Shown here: positions 43,622 to 52,569 of the stretch, in pieces
Layout: each line of letters opens with the position of its first letter
How positions within the stretch are numbered: the first letter of the stretch is position 1
Assembly (NCBI RefSeq): GCF_017309185.1
Contig: NZ_JAEKJZ010000001.1
Span: 2,480,001 to 2,544,000 of the forward strand
Origin: Roseibium aggregatum
Lineage (GTDB): Bacteria > Pseudomonadota > Alphaproteobacteria > Rhizobiales > Stappiaceae
Reading direction: 5' to 3'
Length of the DNA stretch: 64,000 nucleotides
Notes under the pieces: model-generated
What the model saw: the letters and a program-made list of their open reading frames with translations, nothing else
Database searches by the model: none
Told to the model about the DNA's origin: nothing
Position numbers and translations under genes: made by a program

Positions 43622-45967
43622 TCATTGCGCACTCTTCTTGTCGGCAAGGGCGTGAACCGCCTTGTTCATGACATCCTGGTGTTCCTCGTTATTGAGGAAG
43701 GCAGGCGAGTTGACCTTGTTCCAAAGGTCTTCGTTCGTCATGTTCTGGTGGCAACCCATGCACAGGCCCGTGCGCTCCATCTTCTCACGCATGTCCTGCG
43801 GCAGCGGACCGGTCAGCGGCCAGTGCGACCCGACCGTGACAAGCTGCTTGCCTTCTTCGGTCACGATCCGGCTCAGGTCATGGTCGAGGCTTGGAACAGC
43901 CTGCGACTGCATCTGGGTCTGTTTCGGGATGATTTCACCCTTCGCTGTTTCCAGATCGACCGTGAAGCCCTTGTCGTAACCCTTCATGAAGCGTCCGCCG
44001 GAGATGCCGTAACCCAGTGCTTTCGGGTTGTTGTGGCAGCTCTCACAAGTCCGGGCTTCCCGTCCGGCCGTGTGCGGCTGAACCGCTGCATGATCGAGAC
44101 CCTTCGTTCCACCGGCATCCGGCGTCATCCAGGTTTCATTATGGGCGACCGTGTTGCCGTCCTTGTCGATCACGGTTGTGATCACCTGACAACCGGGCAT
44201 CAGCGGGCTGACGCGGCCTTCACCGTTGATACCGAGGGTCGGTTCTTCCCAACGCAGGTAGGAGCGCGTTTCGGCGACTTTACCCGGGCTGGTCAGGCCG
44301 TTCGTACCCAACTGGTTGTCTGCGGTCAGACCGTCCTCGCCGCGCGAGTTGGCGTTGTGGATCCAGTCGACATCGGTTTTGCCTTCCGAGTAGTCCACGG
44401 TGATGTGGCAGCCATAGCACTGCGGAGCCCAGTCCGCGTGGCACGCATAGCATTCCATGCTTTCCATGTGCTTGCCGACACTCATCATCGCCACTTCGGC
44501 ATTCGGAGACTTCCAGGTTCCGTCGATCGCCAACTGGCGCAGAACGGGAACTTCGAAATCGAGGCCCGATGCGGAGTGCAGGATGACCTTGTCGCCACGG
44601 CGTATGACGTTCCCCAGCGGATTACCGCGGGCACTCAGCAGATAGCCGTCTTCCGCGTCATAGACTTCCGCGAAATATTGCTCCGCCGTGACATCGTCGG
44701 CCAGGCCACGTGCCGTGTCGCCAATATCCGTTTCATGCTCCTCGCCATATCCGAGAGGCAATTCCCAGGGGAACTTGGAAACGGTACCGTGGCAGTCCTC
44801 ACACTCGATTTCCACCTGTGCAAGGGTCGTACCCGGCAGGTTGCCGTCACCATGCATGTCCACGGAGGTGTGGCAGTCCTGGCAGAGCATGCCGCCGGCC
44901 GGGTTGCCTTCCCGCGATTCGATGGAATGGTGCAGGTCGTCCTTAATGTAGACGTAGTTCTTGGTGTGCAGCTTGGGCTGCTTGCCGCCCTTTTCATCGT
45001 AGGGTGACCCGTAGGGGAACTCCATGATGCCCTGATAGCTCACGCCGATACGCTTGCCGCGGTTGTGGCAGGAGTTGCAGGTTTCGGACGGAATACCGGA
45101 GTACTCGACCTCACCGACCTTGACCTTGGACTTCCGGGTGCCCTGCATCTGGTGTGTCAGCAGTTTGCCCGGCTGGTCCTTGGCGATGGTCGGATCGTTG
45201 CCTTCGTAAAGCCCTTCGTTGGAATAGGGTACGTGGCAAGACGAACAACCAGCCCCACGGAAATCGCCCCGTTTTTCGCGGCCCGTGACGCCCACATGGC
45301 AGCGCTGGCACTGCTGGCGGGAATAGGTGATACCGGCAAGATTCGGATGCTGGGAGACAGCATCGACATCGACTTCCGGGACCTGTTCCATGGATGTCGG
45401 CATCTGGTCCGGATGCGCTTCGCTGAAGGCGACCATGTAGTCCTTGTAGGCATCCGTGCCAACGGTCGGAACATTGCCGTCTTCGTCGACAAGATCATAG
45501 TTGCCGTAAACGGACCGGTGGGTGTCGATCACGCCCCAGGACCACAGGTTCCCCTGCAGCTTGCCGGCCTCGGTGTTCATCAGCGACTTGGTCAGACGTT
45601 CCGCGTAGCCCTCGTGGCACTGGCCGCAAGACTTGTCCGCGATCCAGAGCGCGCCCGGATCGGGATAGAACATGTGCGGACCGCCGGCCTCGGCGAGATC
45701 GGCGGGTGTTCCCTTGTGGGCCTCTTCTGCGGTCAGCCCCTGCGGGTTACCGCCGTGACAGACCACGCACCCCGCCGGATCGCCCAGATCCGGTCCCATG
45801 GCCTCGATGGATTCCATCATAACGCCGGAGGTGAATTTCTCGATTCCTTCGTGACAGGACATACAGCCCTTTTCCGCGGCAACGGCTTGATCGACCGTTT
45901 CCGGGACATCTTGAGCAAAGGCTGTTCCGAAGGCGAACAAGCCAATTGCGAATATTAGGTATCTCAC
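43622..45967 (-). CDS. Periplasmic 12-haem cytochrome c
   Basis: A 781-residue exported protein with signal peptide MRYLIFAIGLFAFGTAFA and twelve CxxCH haem-binding motifs: CMSCH, CVVCH, CGQCH, CQRCH, CSSCH, CNSCH, CQDCH, CEDCH, CYACH, CYGCH, CESCH and CMGCH. No CxxCK motif is visible. A single additional Cys (Cys593, in MPGCQVI) lies in a conserved-looking stretch. The family is unclear to me; it resembles large multihaem cytochromes of metal- and sulfur-respiring bacteria. Start is a GTG at 45967 with GGGAG upstream. It diverges from an FNR-type regulator and a ccmFHI set, so oxygen-responsive expression and dedicated maturation are likely. A reductase or electron conduit role is inferred. 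Confidence 0.9.
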   Translation of the reverse strand: MRYLIFAIGLFAFGTAFAQDVPETVDQAVAAEKGCMSCHEGIEKFTSGVMMESIEAMGPDLGDPAGCVVCHGGNPQGLTAEEAHKGTPADLAEAGGPHMFYPDPGALWIADKSCGQCHEGYAERLTKSLMNTEAGKLQGNLWSWGVIDTHRSVYGNYDLVDEDGNVPTVGTDAYKDYMVAFSEAHPDQMPTSMEQVPEVDVDAVSQHPNLAGITYSRQQCQRCHVGVTGREKRGDFRGAGCSSCHVPYSNEGLYEGNDPTIAKDQPGKLLTHQMQGTRKSKVKVGEVEYSGIPSETCNSCHNRGKRIGVSYQGIMEFPYGSPYDEKGGKQPKLHTKNYVYIKDDLHHSIESREGNPAGGMLCQDCHTSVDMHGDGNLPGTTLAQVEIECEDCHGTVSKFPWELPLGYGEEHETDIGDTARGLADDVTAEQYFAEVYDAEDGYLLSARGNPLGNVIRRGDKVILHSASGLDFEVPVLRQLAIDGTWKSPNAEVAMMSVGKHMESMECYACHADWAPQCYGCHITVDYSEGKTDVDWIHNANSRGEDGLTADNQLGTNGLTSPGKVAETRSYLRWEEPTLGINGEGRVSPLMPGCQVITTVIDKDGNTVAHNETWMTPDAGGTKGLDHAAVQPHTAGREARTCESCHNNPKALGYGISGGRFMKGYDKGFTVDLETAKGEIIPKQTQMQSQAVPSLDHDLSRIVTEEGKQLVTVGSHWPLTGPLPQDMREKMERTGLCMGCHQNMTNEDLWNKVNSPAFLNNEEHQDVMNKAVHALADKKSAQ

Positions 45968-46115
45968 AGACCCGACTCCCTCACGAGTACAGTTCCAACG
46001 ATGGCGACAGTAAGAGTCGGGTTGTGGCCGGTCCCTGACATTTATCAGGAAAGACCAGTTACACGCATCGGTTACACTTTCGACCTTTTCACCTATGAAA
46101 GTTCAAATACTTGAA

Positions 46116-46129
46116 ATGATTTAGATCAT
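46116..46129. promoter_or_regulatory. FNR-type box in the divergent cytochrome/regulator region
   Basis: ATGAT-TTAG-ATCAT is a perfect inverted repeat and matches the FNR/Anr consensus TTGATnnnnATCAA at eight of ten defined bases. It lies in the 254-base region between the 12-haem cytochrome (-) and the FNR-type regulator (+). Confidence 0.75.
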
Positions 46130-46221
46130 AGTTCCCTCTTGAGAGGCCCAATAGTTTCACCTGCGTAAGGAAACCGGGGAGCCGTGGGAGAGGCGGAACC
46201 GGACCAAGCGGGACGCAAACG

Positions 46222-47025
46222 ATGACCCACGTTTCTACGGTCACAGGCCACACCGGCTGTGATGACGCCGGTTGCCAGCACAGGGTCTGCCGGTCGATAT
46301 CGGGCCCGAAGCCACTAAAACGGCATAAGGTTTTGCGCCGGGGCGACCGGCTCGAACTGGAACACGGGTCCTGCCGAAAGGTTTGGATCCTTCTGAATGG
46401 CATGACCGCGATGTGCGTCGGACTGGCGGACGGGCGCCGTCAGATCCTTGGCCTCGATGTGCCCGGAGGGATCATCTGCGGCATGAGCACCGGTCAGCAT
46501 TCCGGCGCCTGGATTGAAGCCTTCTGCGACACCGTCCTGTGCGAACTCGAGCTTCAGGTCGCCGCTCAGTTCCAAGCCGACAACGCCGCACCGTCGGACG
46601 GCATGGAAGTCATCGCCAACCTCTTCAGCGTCATTCACCAGCGCCTGGAGCGATATTCCTCCCACCTGGTCACCCTGGGAAGACTGGACAGCACGGAAAG
46701 GGTGACGCTCTTTCTGCTGGACATGGCAATCCGGCTGGGCCGCCCGTGCGGCCAGGCAGTTTTCGTCGAACTTCCCATGACGCGCGAAGACATCGCTGAC
46801 TATCTCGGCCTGAACACCGAAACGATCAGCCGGATCTTCACCCGGCTCAAGAAAAGCAAGCTGGTCCAGTTTCCTTCAAGAAGCTCGTTTTCCATTCCCG
46901 AACCGGAACGGCTGGAACGCCGGCTTCCCCTTCCCGTTCCGCACCACATGTCCCTGGATCAGCTCGAGACGTTCCTCTCCACGCTGCATGGACACGCCGC
47001 ATCATTTGACGGAGTCAGACAATGA
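46222..47025 (+). CDS. Crp/Fnr-family transcriptional regulator (FNR-type)
   Basis: A 267-residue regulator: cyclic-nucleotide-like sensor domain, then a helix-turn-helix with MTREDIADYLGLNTETISRI. The recognition helix ETISR fits FNR specificity (TTGAT...ATCAA), and such a box lies upstream. The N terminus has three Cys (Cys13, Cys18, Cys23) with spacing unlike E. coli FNR, plus further Cys in CRKVW and FCDTVLC, so oxygen sensing by an Fe-S cluster is plausible but not certain. The C terminus is about 25 residues longer than usual. Its stop overlaps the ccmF start, so it is co-transcribed with the maturation genes. Confidence 0.9.
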   Translation: MTHVSTVTGHTGCDDAGCQHRVCRSISGPKPLKRHKVLRRGDRLELEHGSCRKVWILLNGMTAMCVGLADGRRQILGLDVPGGIICGMSTGQHSGAWIEAFCDTVLCELELQVAAQFQADNAAPSDGMEVIANLFSVIHQRLERYSSHLVTLGRLDSTERVTLFLLDMAIRLGRPCGQAVFVELPMTREDIADYLGLNTETISRIFTRLKKSKLVQFPSRSSFSIPEPERLERRLPLPVPHHMSLDQLETFLSTLHGHAASFDGVRQ

Positions 47026-49007
47026 TCGTCGAGTTTGGCCACTTTTGCCTTATCCTCGCCCTGGTCGTAGCCGTTCTTCAGTCTGCGATCCCCCTCTGGG
47101 GGCTTCGCACCGACAACGCTTCGGCCATGCGTTTTGCCGACAATGCCGCCGAAATCCAGTTTCTGGCTATCGCCACCGCGTTCGGTGCGCTCACGTATGC
47201 TTATGTGGTGTCGGACTTTTCGGTGCTGAACGTCGCGCTGAACAGCCACTCCGCAAAGCCGCTTCTCTACAAAGTGTCGGGCGTGTGGGCCAATCACGAA
47301 GGCTCCATGCTGCTCTGGGTTCTGATCCTGTCCCTGTTCAGTGTTCTGATCGCCATCTTCGGAAAAGGCATTCCCGTCAGCATGCGTTCGGTGGTGCTTG
47401 CGGTGCAGGCCATGATCGGTGTCGGGTTTCTCGCCTTCATATTGCTGACCTCCAACCCGTTTGAACGGGTCGTCAATCCGCCGCTTGACGGACAAGGCAT
47501 GAACCCGCTCCTACAGGACCCGGGCGTGGCCTTTCACCCTCCGCTTCTTTATCTCGGATATGTCGGCTTTTCGACCGCTTTTTCCTTTGCCATCGCGGCG
47601 CTTGTCCGCGGACAGGTCGATCCGAGCTGGGCTCGTTGGATGAGGCCGTGGATCCTGCTGGCCTGGTCCGGCTTGACCGCCGGTATCGCGCTCGGAAGCT
47701 GGTGGGCCTACTACGAACTCGGCTGGGGCGGTTTCTGGTTCTGGGACCCGGTGGAAAACGCGTCTTTCATGCCCTGGCTGCTTGGAACGGCGCTTCTCCA
47801 TTCCACCATTGTGGTCGAAAAGCGTGCGGCGCTGCTCACCTGGACGATTCTCCTGGCCATCATCACGTTCGCCTTGAGCCTGATCGGCACCTTCCTGGTG
47901 CGGTCCGGCATCCTGTCATCCGTCCACGCCTTCGCCAACGATCCGGAACGCGGGGTCTTCATCCTGCTTTTGCTCGTCCTCGCGATCGGAGGCGCCTTGA
48001 CGCTCTTCGCCTTGAGGTCTTCGGAAATCAGGGAGGGAGGGTCTTTTGCCGTCCTTTCGCGCGAATCCGGACTGTTGATGAACAACGTGCTCCTGAGTGC
48101 ATGCACGGCGACTGTCTTTATCGGCACGCTGTTTCCGTTGTTCCTTGATATCGCGACCGGAGAAAAGATCACTGTCGGCGCCCCCTATTTCAACCGGACC
48201 TTCCTGCCGATCTTCGGCGCCGTCGCCCTGCTTGCTGCCGTTGGGCCGTTCCTGTCCTGGAAACGCGCCAATGTCCGGCGCGTCCGCAAGGACGTCGCGA
48301 TCACCGGCGGCATCGCCGCACTTCTCGGTATCGGGCTTTTGATCTTTTACGGAATTCCGGATGTCGCGAGCCTCTTCGGCATCGCGATCGCCCTTTTCCT
48401 GGCTGTCGCGACGCTTTTCGATCTCGCCCGACGCGCCGGACTAGGCTCCGCGAAATGGTCGAGCATTCCCCGTCGCCTGGCCGGCCTGCCGCTTTCGGCA
48501 TGGGGGCTCTATGTCGGTCATTTCGGTCTCGCGCTCGCCTCGGCCGGCGTTATCGCCGCCTCCTTGTGGAGCGTGGAAAAGATCCAGACCGTAACGCCTG
48601 GAGATCCGGTTTCGGTCGGGCCCTACGAATACACGCTTCATGAAGTCGAAAACGGTGTCGGTCCGAATTACCAGACCTCGATCGCAAGGGTCGAGATCGG
48701 CCGCGACGGAAAAACCCTGACCACGCTTTATCCGGAACGCCGCTGGTATCCCGTCGAACGCAAACCGACGACAGAGGCCGGAATTGCAACACGCTGGCAT
48801 GGCGATTTCTACGCGGTACTGGGCGATCCGGCGGCCAACGGAACCTTCGTCACGCGTTTCTACTACAATCCTGGTGTTCCCTGGATGTGGCTGGGCGCGT
48901 TGCTGATATCCCTTTCCGGCCTGATATCCCTTGCCGACAGACGGCTGAGGGTCGGAGTTCCCTCGCCCCGCCGCTCCCCTGCGCCTGCCGCCCAACCTGC
49001 CGAATAG
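47022..49007 (+). CDS. ccmF: Haem lyase CcmF/NrfE family protein
   Basis: A 661-residue membrane protein that attaches haem to apocytochromes c in the periplasm. The WWD signature is WGGFWFWDPVENASFMPWLL, and conserved His occur in NHEGSMLLWV, FHPPLLYLGYVG and LLHSTIVVEK. About fifteen membrane segments and a C-terminal periplasmic loop are visible. It is translationally coupled to the regulator gene. The usual alphaproteobacterial order is ccmI-ccmE-ccmF-ccmH; here ccmE is absent and ccmI is last, as in NrfEFG sets, suggesting a paralogue specialised for the adjacent multihaem cytochrome. Confidence 0.93.
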   Translation: MIVEFGHFCLILALVVAVLQSAIPLWGLRTDNASAMRFADNAAEIQFLAIATAFGALTYAYVVSDFSVLNVALNSHSAKPLLYKVSGVWANHEGSMLLWVLILSLFSVLIAIFGKGIPVSMRSVVLAVQAMIGVGFLAFILLTSNPFERVVNPPLDGQGMNPLLQDPGVAFHPPLLYLGYVGFSTAFSFAIAALVRGQVDPSWARWMRPWILLAWSGLTAGIALGSWWAYYELGWGGFWFWDPVENASFMPWLLGTALLHSTIVVEKRAALLTWTILLAIITFALSLIGTFLVRSGILSSVHAFANDPERGVFILLLLVLAIGGALTLFALRSSEIREGGSFAVLSRESGLLMNNVLLSACTATVFIGTLFPLFLDIATGEKITVGAPYFNRTFLPIFGAVALLAAVGPFLSWKRANVRRVRKDVAITGGIAALLGIGLLIFYGIPDVASLFGIAIALFLAVATLFDLARRAGLGSAKWSSIPRRLAGLPLSAWGLYVGHFGLALASAGVIAASLWSVEKIQTVTPGDPVSVGPYEYTLHEVENGVGPNYQTSIARVEIGRDGKTLTTLYPERRWYPVERKPTTEAGIATRWHGDFYAVLGDPAANGTFVTRFYYNPGVPWMWLGALLISLSGLISLADRRLRVGVPSPRRSPAPAAQPAE

Positions 49008-49019
49008 GAGAAAACGACG

Positions 49020-49505
49020 ATGCCTATCCTCGTCCGCAAGGTCTTCGGAACGCTGCTGGCGCTTGTAGCTGTTGTCTGTCTCAGCGTTTCCGCTTTCGCA
49101 ATCGACGGCAGCGAGATGTTCCAGGACCCGGCGCGTGAAGCCCGTGCCCGCGAGATCGGACGTCAGCTTCGCTGCCTCGTTTGCCAGAACCAATCCATTT
49201 TCGATTCGAATGCGGGACTGGCCAAGGACCTGAGGGTTCTTGTCCGCGCCAGAATGGAAGAAGGCGACAGCGACACGGAAATCCTGTCGTATATCTCCGA
49301 CCGCTACGGAGACTACGTGCTTCTGAAGCCCAGATTCACCGCTCAAAACGCGGTTCTTTGGGCGACACCGGCCGTGGTGCTGGGGCTGGGACTGATCCTT
49401 GCGGCGTTTTACCTGAGATCCCGCACCACCGTCCCCAAAGTCGCTTCCCTTTCAGAAGACGAACGCGAAGCAGCGCGCAAACTGTTGCAGGAGAGCAGGT
49501 CATGA
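49020..49505 (+). CDS. ccmH: Cytochrome c maturation protein CcmH/NrfF family
   Basis: A 161-residue membrane-anchored thiol protein. After a signal segment (FGTLLALVAVVCLSVSAFA) comes the redox motif LRCLVCQNQSIFDSNA, then LAKDLRVLVRARMEEGDSD and YGDYVLLKP, all typical of CcmH (CcmL). A C-terminal membrane helix (VLWATPAVVLGLGLILAAF) follows. It reduces the disulfide in apocytochrome CxxCH motifs before haem attachment. The stop overlaps the ccmI ATG. Confidence 0.94.
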   Translation: MPILVRKVFGTLLALVAVVCLSVSAFAIDGSEMFQDPAREARAREIGRQLRCLVCQNQSIFDSNAGLAKDLRVLVRARMEEGDSDTEILSYISDRYGDYVLLKPRFTAQNAVLWATPAVVLGLGLILAAFYLRSRTTVPKVASLSEDEREAARKLLQESRS

Positions 49506-50929
49506 CCTCGTTCTGGATATTCTCGGCTCTGGCCATTGTCATCAGCGCCATCTGGCTCGCCCTTCCCTTTCTCCGCCGCACCGAGGCGGAACGCGACGAA
49601 ACCGATGCAGCCCTTTCAATCTACCGCGACCAGCTGGACGAGGTTCACCGAGATCTCGAAGCGGAACTGATTTCACAGTCCGAATCTGAAGCCGCCGAAC
49701 GCGAGATCGAAGCCAGGGCTCTCCAGGCTGCACGCCGGTCGGTCGGCGGAATGTCGATTTCCCATCGCTCACCAGTCTTTGCCCTGGGGATAGCGGTCGC
49801 AATGATTGCCGGATCATTCGCCGGGTATGCGTGGCTGGGCACTCCCGGATCGGAAGACCGCCCGCTCTTTGCCCGCAAGACGGAAGCTCTCGTCAAGAAG
49901 GCCGAGGCGGGAGACATCAAAAGCCGAATCCAGTTGCTGCTGGAAACGGTCGAGAAGCACCCGGACTCGTTCGAAGACTGGTGGTTGCTTGCCCGCAGTT
50001 ACGCCGCGACCGGCGACAACGCCTCTGCGGCCGATGCCTATCGCAGAGCCGCGGAGCTTTCCGAAAACGATCCGGGAGTGCTGTCAGCCTATGCCGAGGC
50101 AATGACGCTTGCCAACGGCAACAAGGTTCCCACCGCAGCCAAGATACTGTTTCAGCAGATTCGCGACGAGACCAACGACCCGCGCGCTCGATACTATCTG
50201 GCGCTCGCCAAGGCGCAGGGACAGGATTTCGAAGGCGCTCTGACGGATTGGGCGGCGCTGGCCGCGGACTCCGATCCCAACGCTCCCTGGATGGCGCTGG
50301 TCCGGCGTGACATCGTCAACATGGCAAGGTTCACGGAAAGCGATCTTGAGGCCTACCTGCCCGATGCGACACCCGCCGAAACCGCAAAGGCGGCAGGCAG
50401 GCCGATAGAAAACGACAAGGACGCTCTGGAGGCCCGAGCGGAAACGCTCGATGAAAAGCTGGCGAAAGACCCGGCCGACTACAAGAGCTGGCAGGAACTT
50501 GCCCAGATCCGCGCGGCGCTCGGCGACACGGAGAAGGCCAAAGCCGCAATTGAAACGGCCCGAAAGCGCTTCGCGGCCGCGCCGTTCCTTCTTTCGAAGA
50601 TCAACGCAACCGCGGCAAATCTGGGTCTCGATCTGATTGCCGCATCAAAGGAAACCAAAGGTCCGACCGAAGACGATATCGCCGCCGCTCAAAGTCTGAC
50701 GGCGGACGAACAGGCCGACATGATCGAAGGAATGGTCGCCGGCCTCGCCGCCAAACTGGAGGAAAATCCGGACAACCCCGATGGTTGGGTAATGCTTGTG
50801 CGGTCCTACAGCCATCTCGGCGAAAGGGAAAAAGCAGAGGCCGCACTCGCTAAGGCGGAAGATCACTACTCTTCCGATCCAACTGTCCTGGCGCGCATCA
50901 AGAAGGATGTGAGGGATCTGGTGAACTAG
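49502..50929 (+). CDS. ccmI: Cytochrome c maturation TPR protein CcmI/NrfG family
   Basis: A 475-residue protein: two N-terminal membrane helices (FWIFSALAIVISAIWLALPF and SPVFALGIAVAMIAGSFAGY) joined by a basic/acidic loop, then TPR repeats in the periplasm (EDWWLLARSYAATGDNASAA, KSWQELAQIRAALGDTEKA, DGWVMLVRSYSHLGEREKA). CcmI holds apocytochrome C termini for the CcmF/H lyase. The ATG at 49502 overlaps the ccmH stop; the longer frame from 49181 is a shadow. It ends the operon and converges closely (12 bases) on the efflux gene. Confidence 0.92.
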   Translation: MTSFWIFSALAIVISAIWLALPFLRRTEAERDETDAALSIYRDQLDEVHRDLEAELISQSESEAAEREIEARALQAARRSVGGMSISHRSPVFALGIAVAMIAGSFAGYAWLGTPGSEDRPLFARKTEALVKKAEAGDIKSRIQLLLETVEKHPDSFEDWWLLARSYAATGDNASAADAYRRAAELSENDPGVLSAYAEAMTLANGNKVPTAAKILFQQIRDETNDPRARYYLALAKAQGQDFEGALTDWAALAADSDPNAPWMALVRRDIVNMARFTESDLEAYLPDATPAETAKAAGRPIENDKDALEARAETLDEKLAKDPADYKSWQELAQIRAALGDTEKAKAAIETARKRFAAAPFLLSKINATAANLGLDLIAASKETKGPTEDDIAAAQSLTADEQADMIEGMVAGLAAKLEENPDNPDGWVMLVRSYSHLGEREKAEAALAKAEDHYSSDPTVLARIKKDVRDLVN

Positions 50930-50941
50930 GGGCCGCTTTCG

Positions 50942-52501
50942 TCAATGACCGCCGCCGCCACCGGCGGCGGCCGGTTTCGGCTTCTCCACGAAGAGCAGAG
51001 CCAGGACCAGAGACAGAAACAGGCCGGTCAGGATCAGAAACAGGTCTGAAAAGGACATCAGAAACGCTTCCCGGGTCACGATCTGCGACAACGACTTCAG
51101 TGCCGCCGTCTGGGCGGTTTCACCGAGCGACGAGAAGGCTTGGGCCATGGAGTTCAGGGTTTCGTTGACGACCGGACGGGACCAGTTGACCGTCTCGGCG
51201 ATCCTCTCGTAGTGAAAATCCTGCCGGTTGCTCAAGACTGTATTGATAACCGCAAGCCCGACCGCTCCGCCCAGGTTGCGGGTCAGATTGAACAGCCCGG
51301 AAGCGTTCTTGATCATATGCGGCGGCAGCATGCCGAGCGCGATGTTGTTGATCGGCACCATGCACAGCATCAGCGAGCAGCCGCGCAGGATCTGTGGCAC
51401 CAGCAACTCCCAGAAGTCCCAGTCATGGGTAATGCCCGTAACCATCCAGGTTCCGATCGCGAAACCGGCAAAGCCGATCCCCATGATCAGACGCGGATCA
51501 AGCAGCGAGGTCAGTCGACCCGCGATCGGCGCGGTCAGGAACATCGCCAGACCGCTGACGAACATGGTCTCGCCAATCTGCAGGGAGGTGTAGTCGCGCA
51601 CACTGCTCAGATAAACCGGATAGAGATAGGTCAGGCCATAGAGGCCGACGCCCATGACAAAACTGAAAATACTGCCCATGGCGAAATTCTTGTCACCGAA
51701 GGCTCTGAGATCGACAATCGGTTCGCGCGCGGTAAAGGCCCGCCAGAAGAACGCGAAGCCCCCTGCGGCACACAACACGGTGAAAAACAGAATCTCCTCG
51801 CTCTGGAACCAGTCGTCCCCCGCCCCTTCCTCAAGCACGAATTCGAGCGAGCCGAGGAACACCGCCATGGCGGCGAAGCCCCACCAGTCGAAATGATCGA
51901 GAAGCGAAAAATCCGGTTCGTCGAAGTCGATCATGGTGACCGCGGCGAGCGTGACGAAAATACCGGGAACGACATTGATCAGGAACAGCCAGTGCCAGGA
52001 GCCGAATTCGGTCAGGTAGCCGCCGAGGGTCGGCCCGATGGTCGGCGCCAGCGTGGCGACCAGGCCGATCACCGGTGAAATGACGTTGAATTTCTCACGC
52101 GGGAAAATCAGGTAGGCCGTCGCAAACACCGTCGGGATCATGCCGCCGCCCAGAAAGCCCTGCAGCGCACGATAGAGGATCATCTCCTCGATGGTGGAAG
52201 CGGTCGCACACAACAGGCTCATGATCGTGAAACCGGCGGCCGAAAAGGCAAACATCCAGCGTGTCGAAAGCATGCGCGACAGATAACCGGACAGCGGGAT
52301 CATGATCACTTCCGCGATCAGATAGCTTGTCTGAACCCAGGGAATGTCGTCCTGCGATGCGCCTAGTCCCGCCTGAATCTCAGACAGCGAGGCGGAAACG
52401 ATCTGAATGTCCAGGATGGCCATGAACATCCCGAACACCATGAAGATAAAGGTGACTAGTTTGCGTCCGTCGATGGACGCACTCTGGACTGCCGAACTCA
52501 T
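50942..52501 (-). CDS. DHA2-family MFS multidrug transporter (EmrB-like)
   Basis: A 519-residue inner-membrane exporter with about 14 hydrophobic segments. Family markers are VFGMFMAILDIQIVSASLSEI at the start (motif D1 type), FLGGGMIPTVFATAYLIFPRE, and a motif-C-like segment GLVATLAPTIGPTLGGYL. The tail is Gly/His-rich (AAAGGGGGH). With the HlyD-type protein upstream (68-base gap containing a short hairpin) it forms an EmrAB pair that can join an outer-membrane TolC. The substrate is unknown. Control by the divergent TetR-family gene is likely. Confidence 0.94.
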   Translation of the reverse strand: MSSAVQSASIDGRKLVTFIFMVFGMFMAILDIQIVSASLSEIQAGLGASQDDIPWVQTSYLIAEVIMIPLSGYLSRMLSTRWMFAFSAAGFTIMSLLCATASTIEEMILYRALQGFLGGGMIPTVFATAYLIFPREKFNVISPVIGLVATLAPTIGPTLGGYLTEFGSWHWLFLINVVPGIFVTLAAVTMIDFDEPDFSLLDHFDWWGFAAMAVFLGSLEFVLEEGAGDDWFQSEEILFFTVLCAAGGFAFFWRAFTAREPIVDLRAFGDKNFAMGSIFSFVMGVGLYGLTYLYPVYLSSVRDYTSLQIGETMFVSGLAMFLTAPIAGRLTSLLDPRLIMGIGFAGFAIGTWMVTGITHDWDFWELLVPQILRGCSLMLCMVPINNIALGMLPPHMIKNASGLFNLTRNLGGAVGLAVINTVLSNRQDFHYERIAETVNWSRPVVNETLNSMAQAFSSLGETAQTAALKSLSQIVTREAFLMSFSDLFLILTGLFLSLVLALLFVEKPKPAAAGGGGGH

Positions 52502-52569
52502 CGGAATTGCCTTGGTAACGGTTCCGGTAAGAACGGAACCGGTTTCTCGAACCTCACCGCGGATATGCC

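Noticed and set aside
43625-45007. 460-codon open frame antisense to the 12-haem cytochrome
   Set aside because: The cytochrome is secure by its signal peptide and twelve CxxCH motifs; the opposite frame shows no motif.
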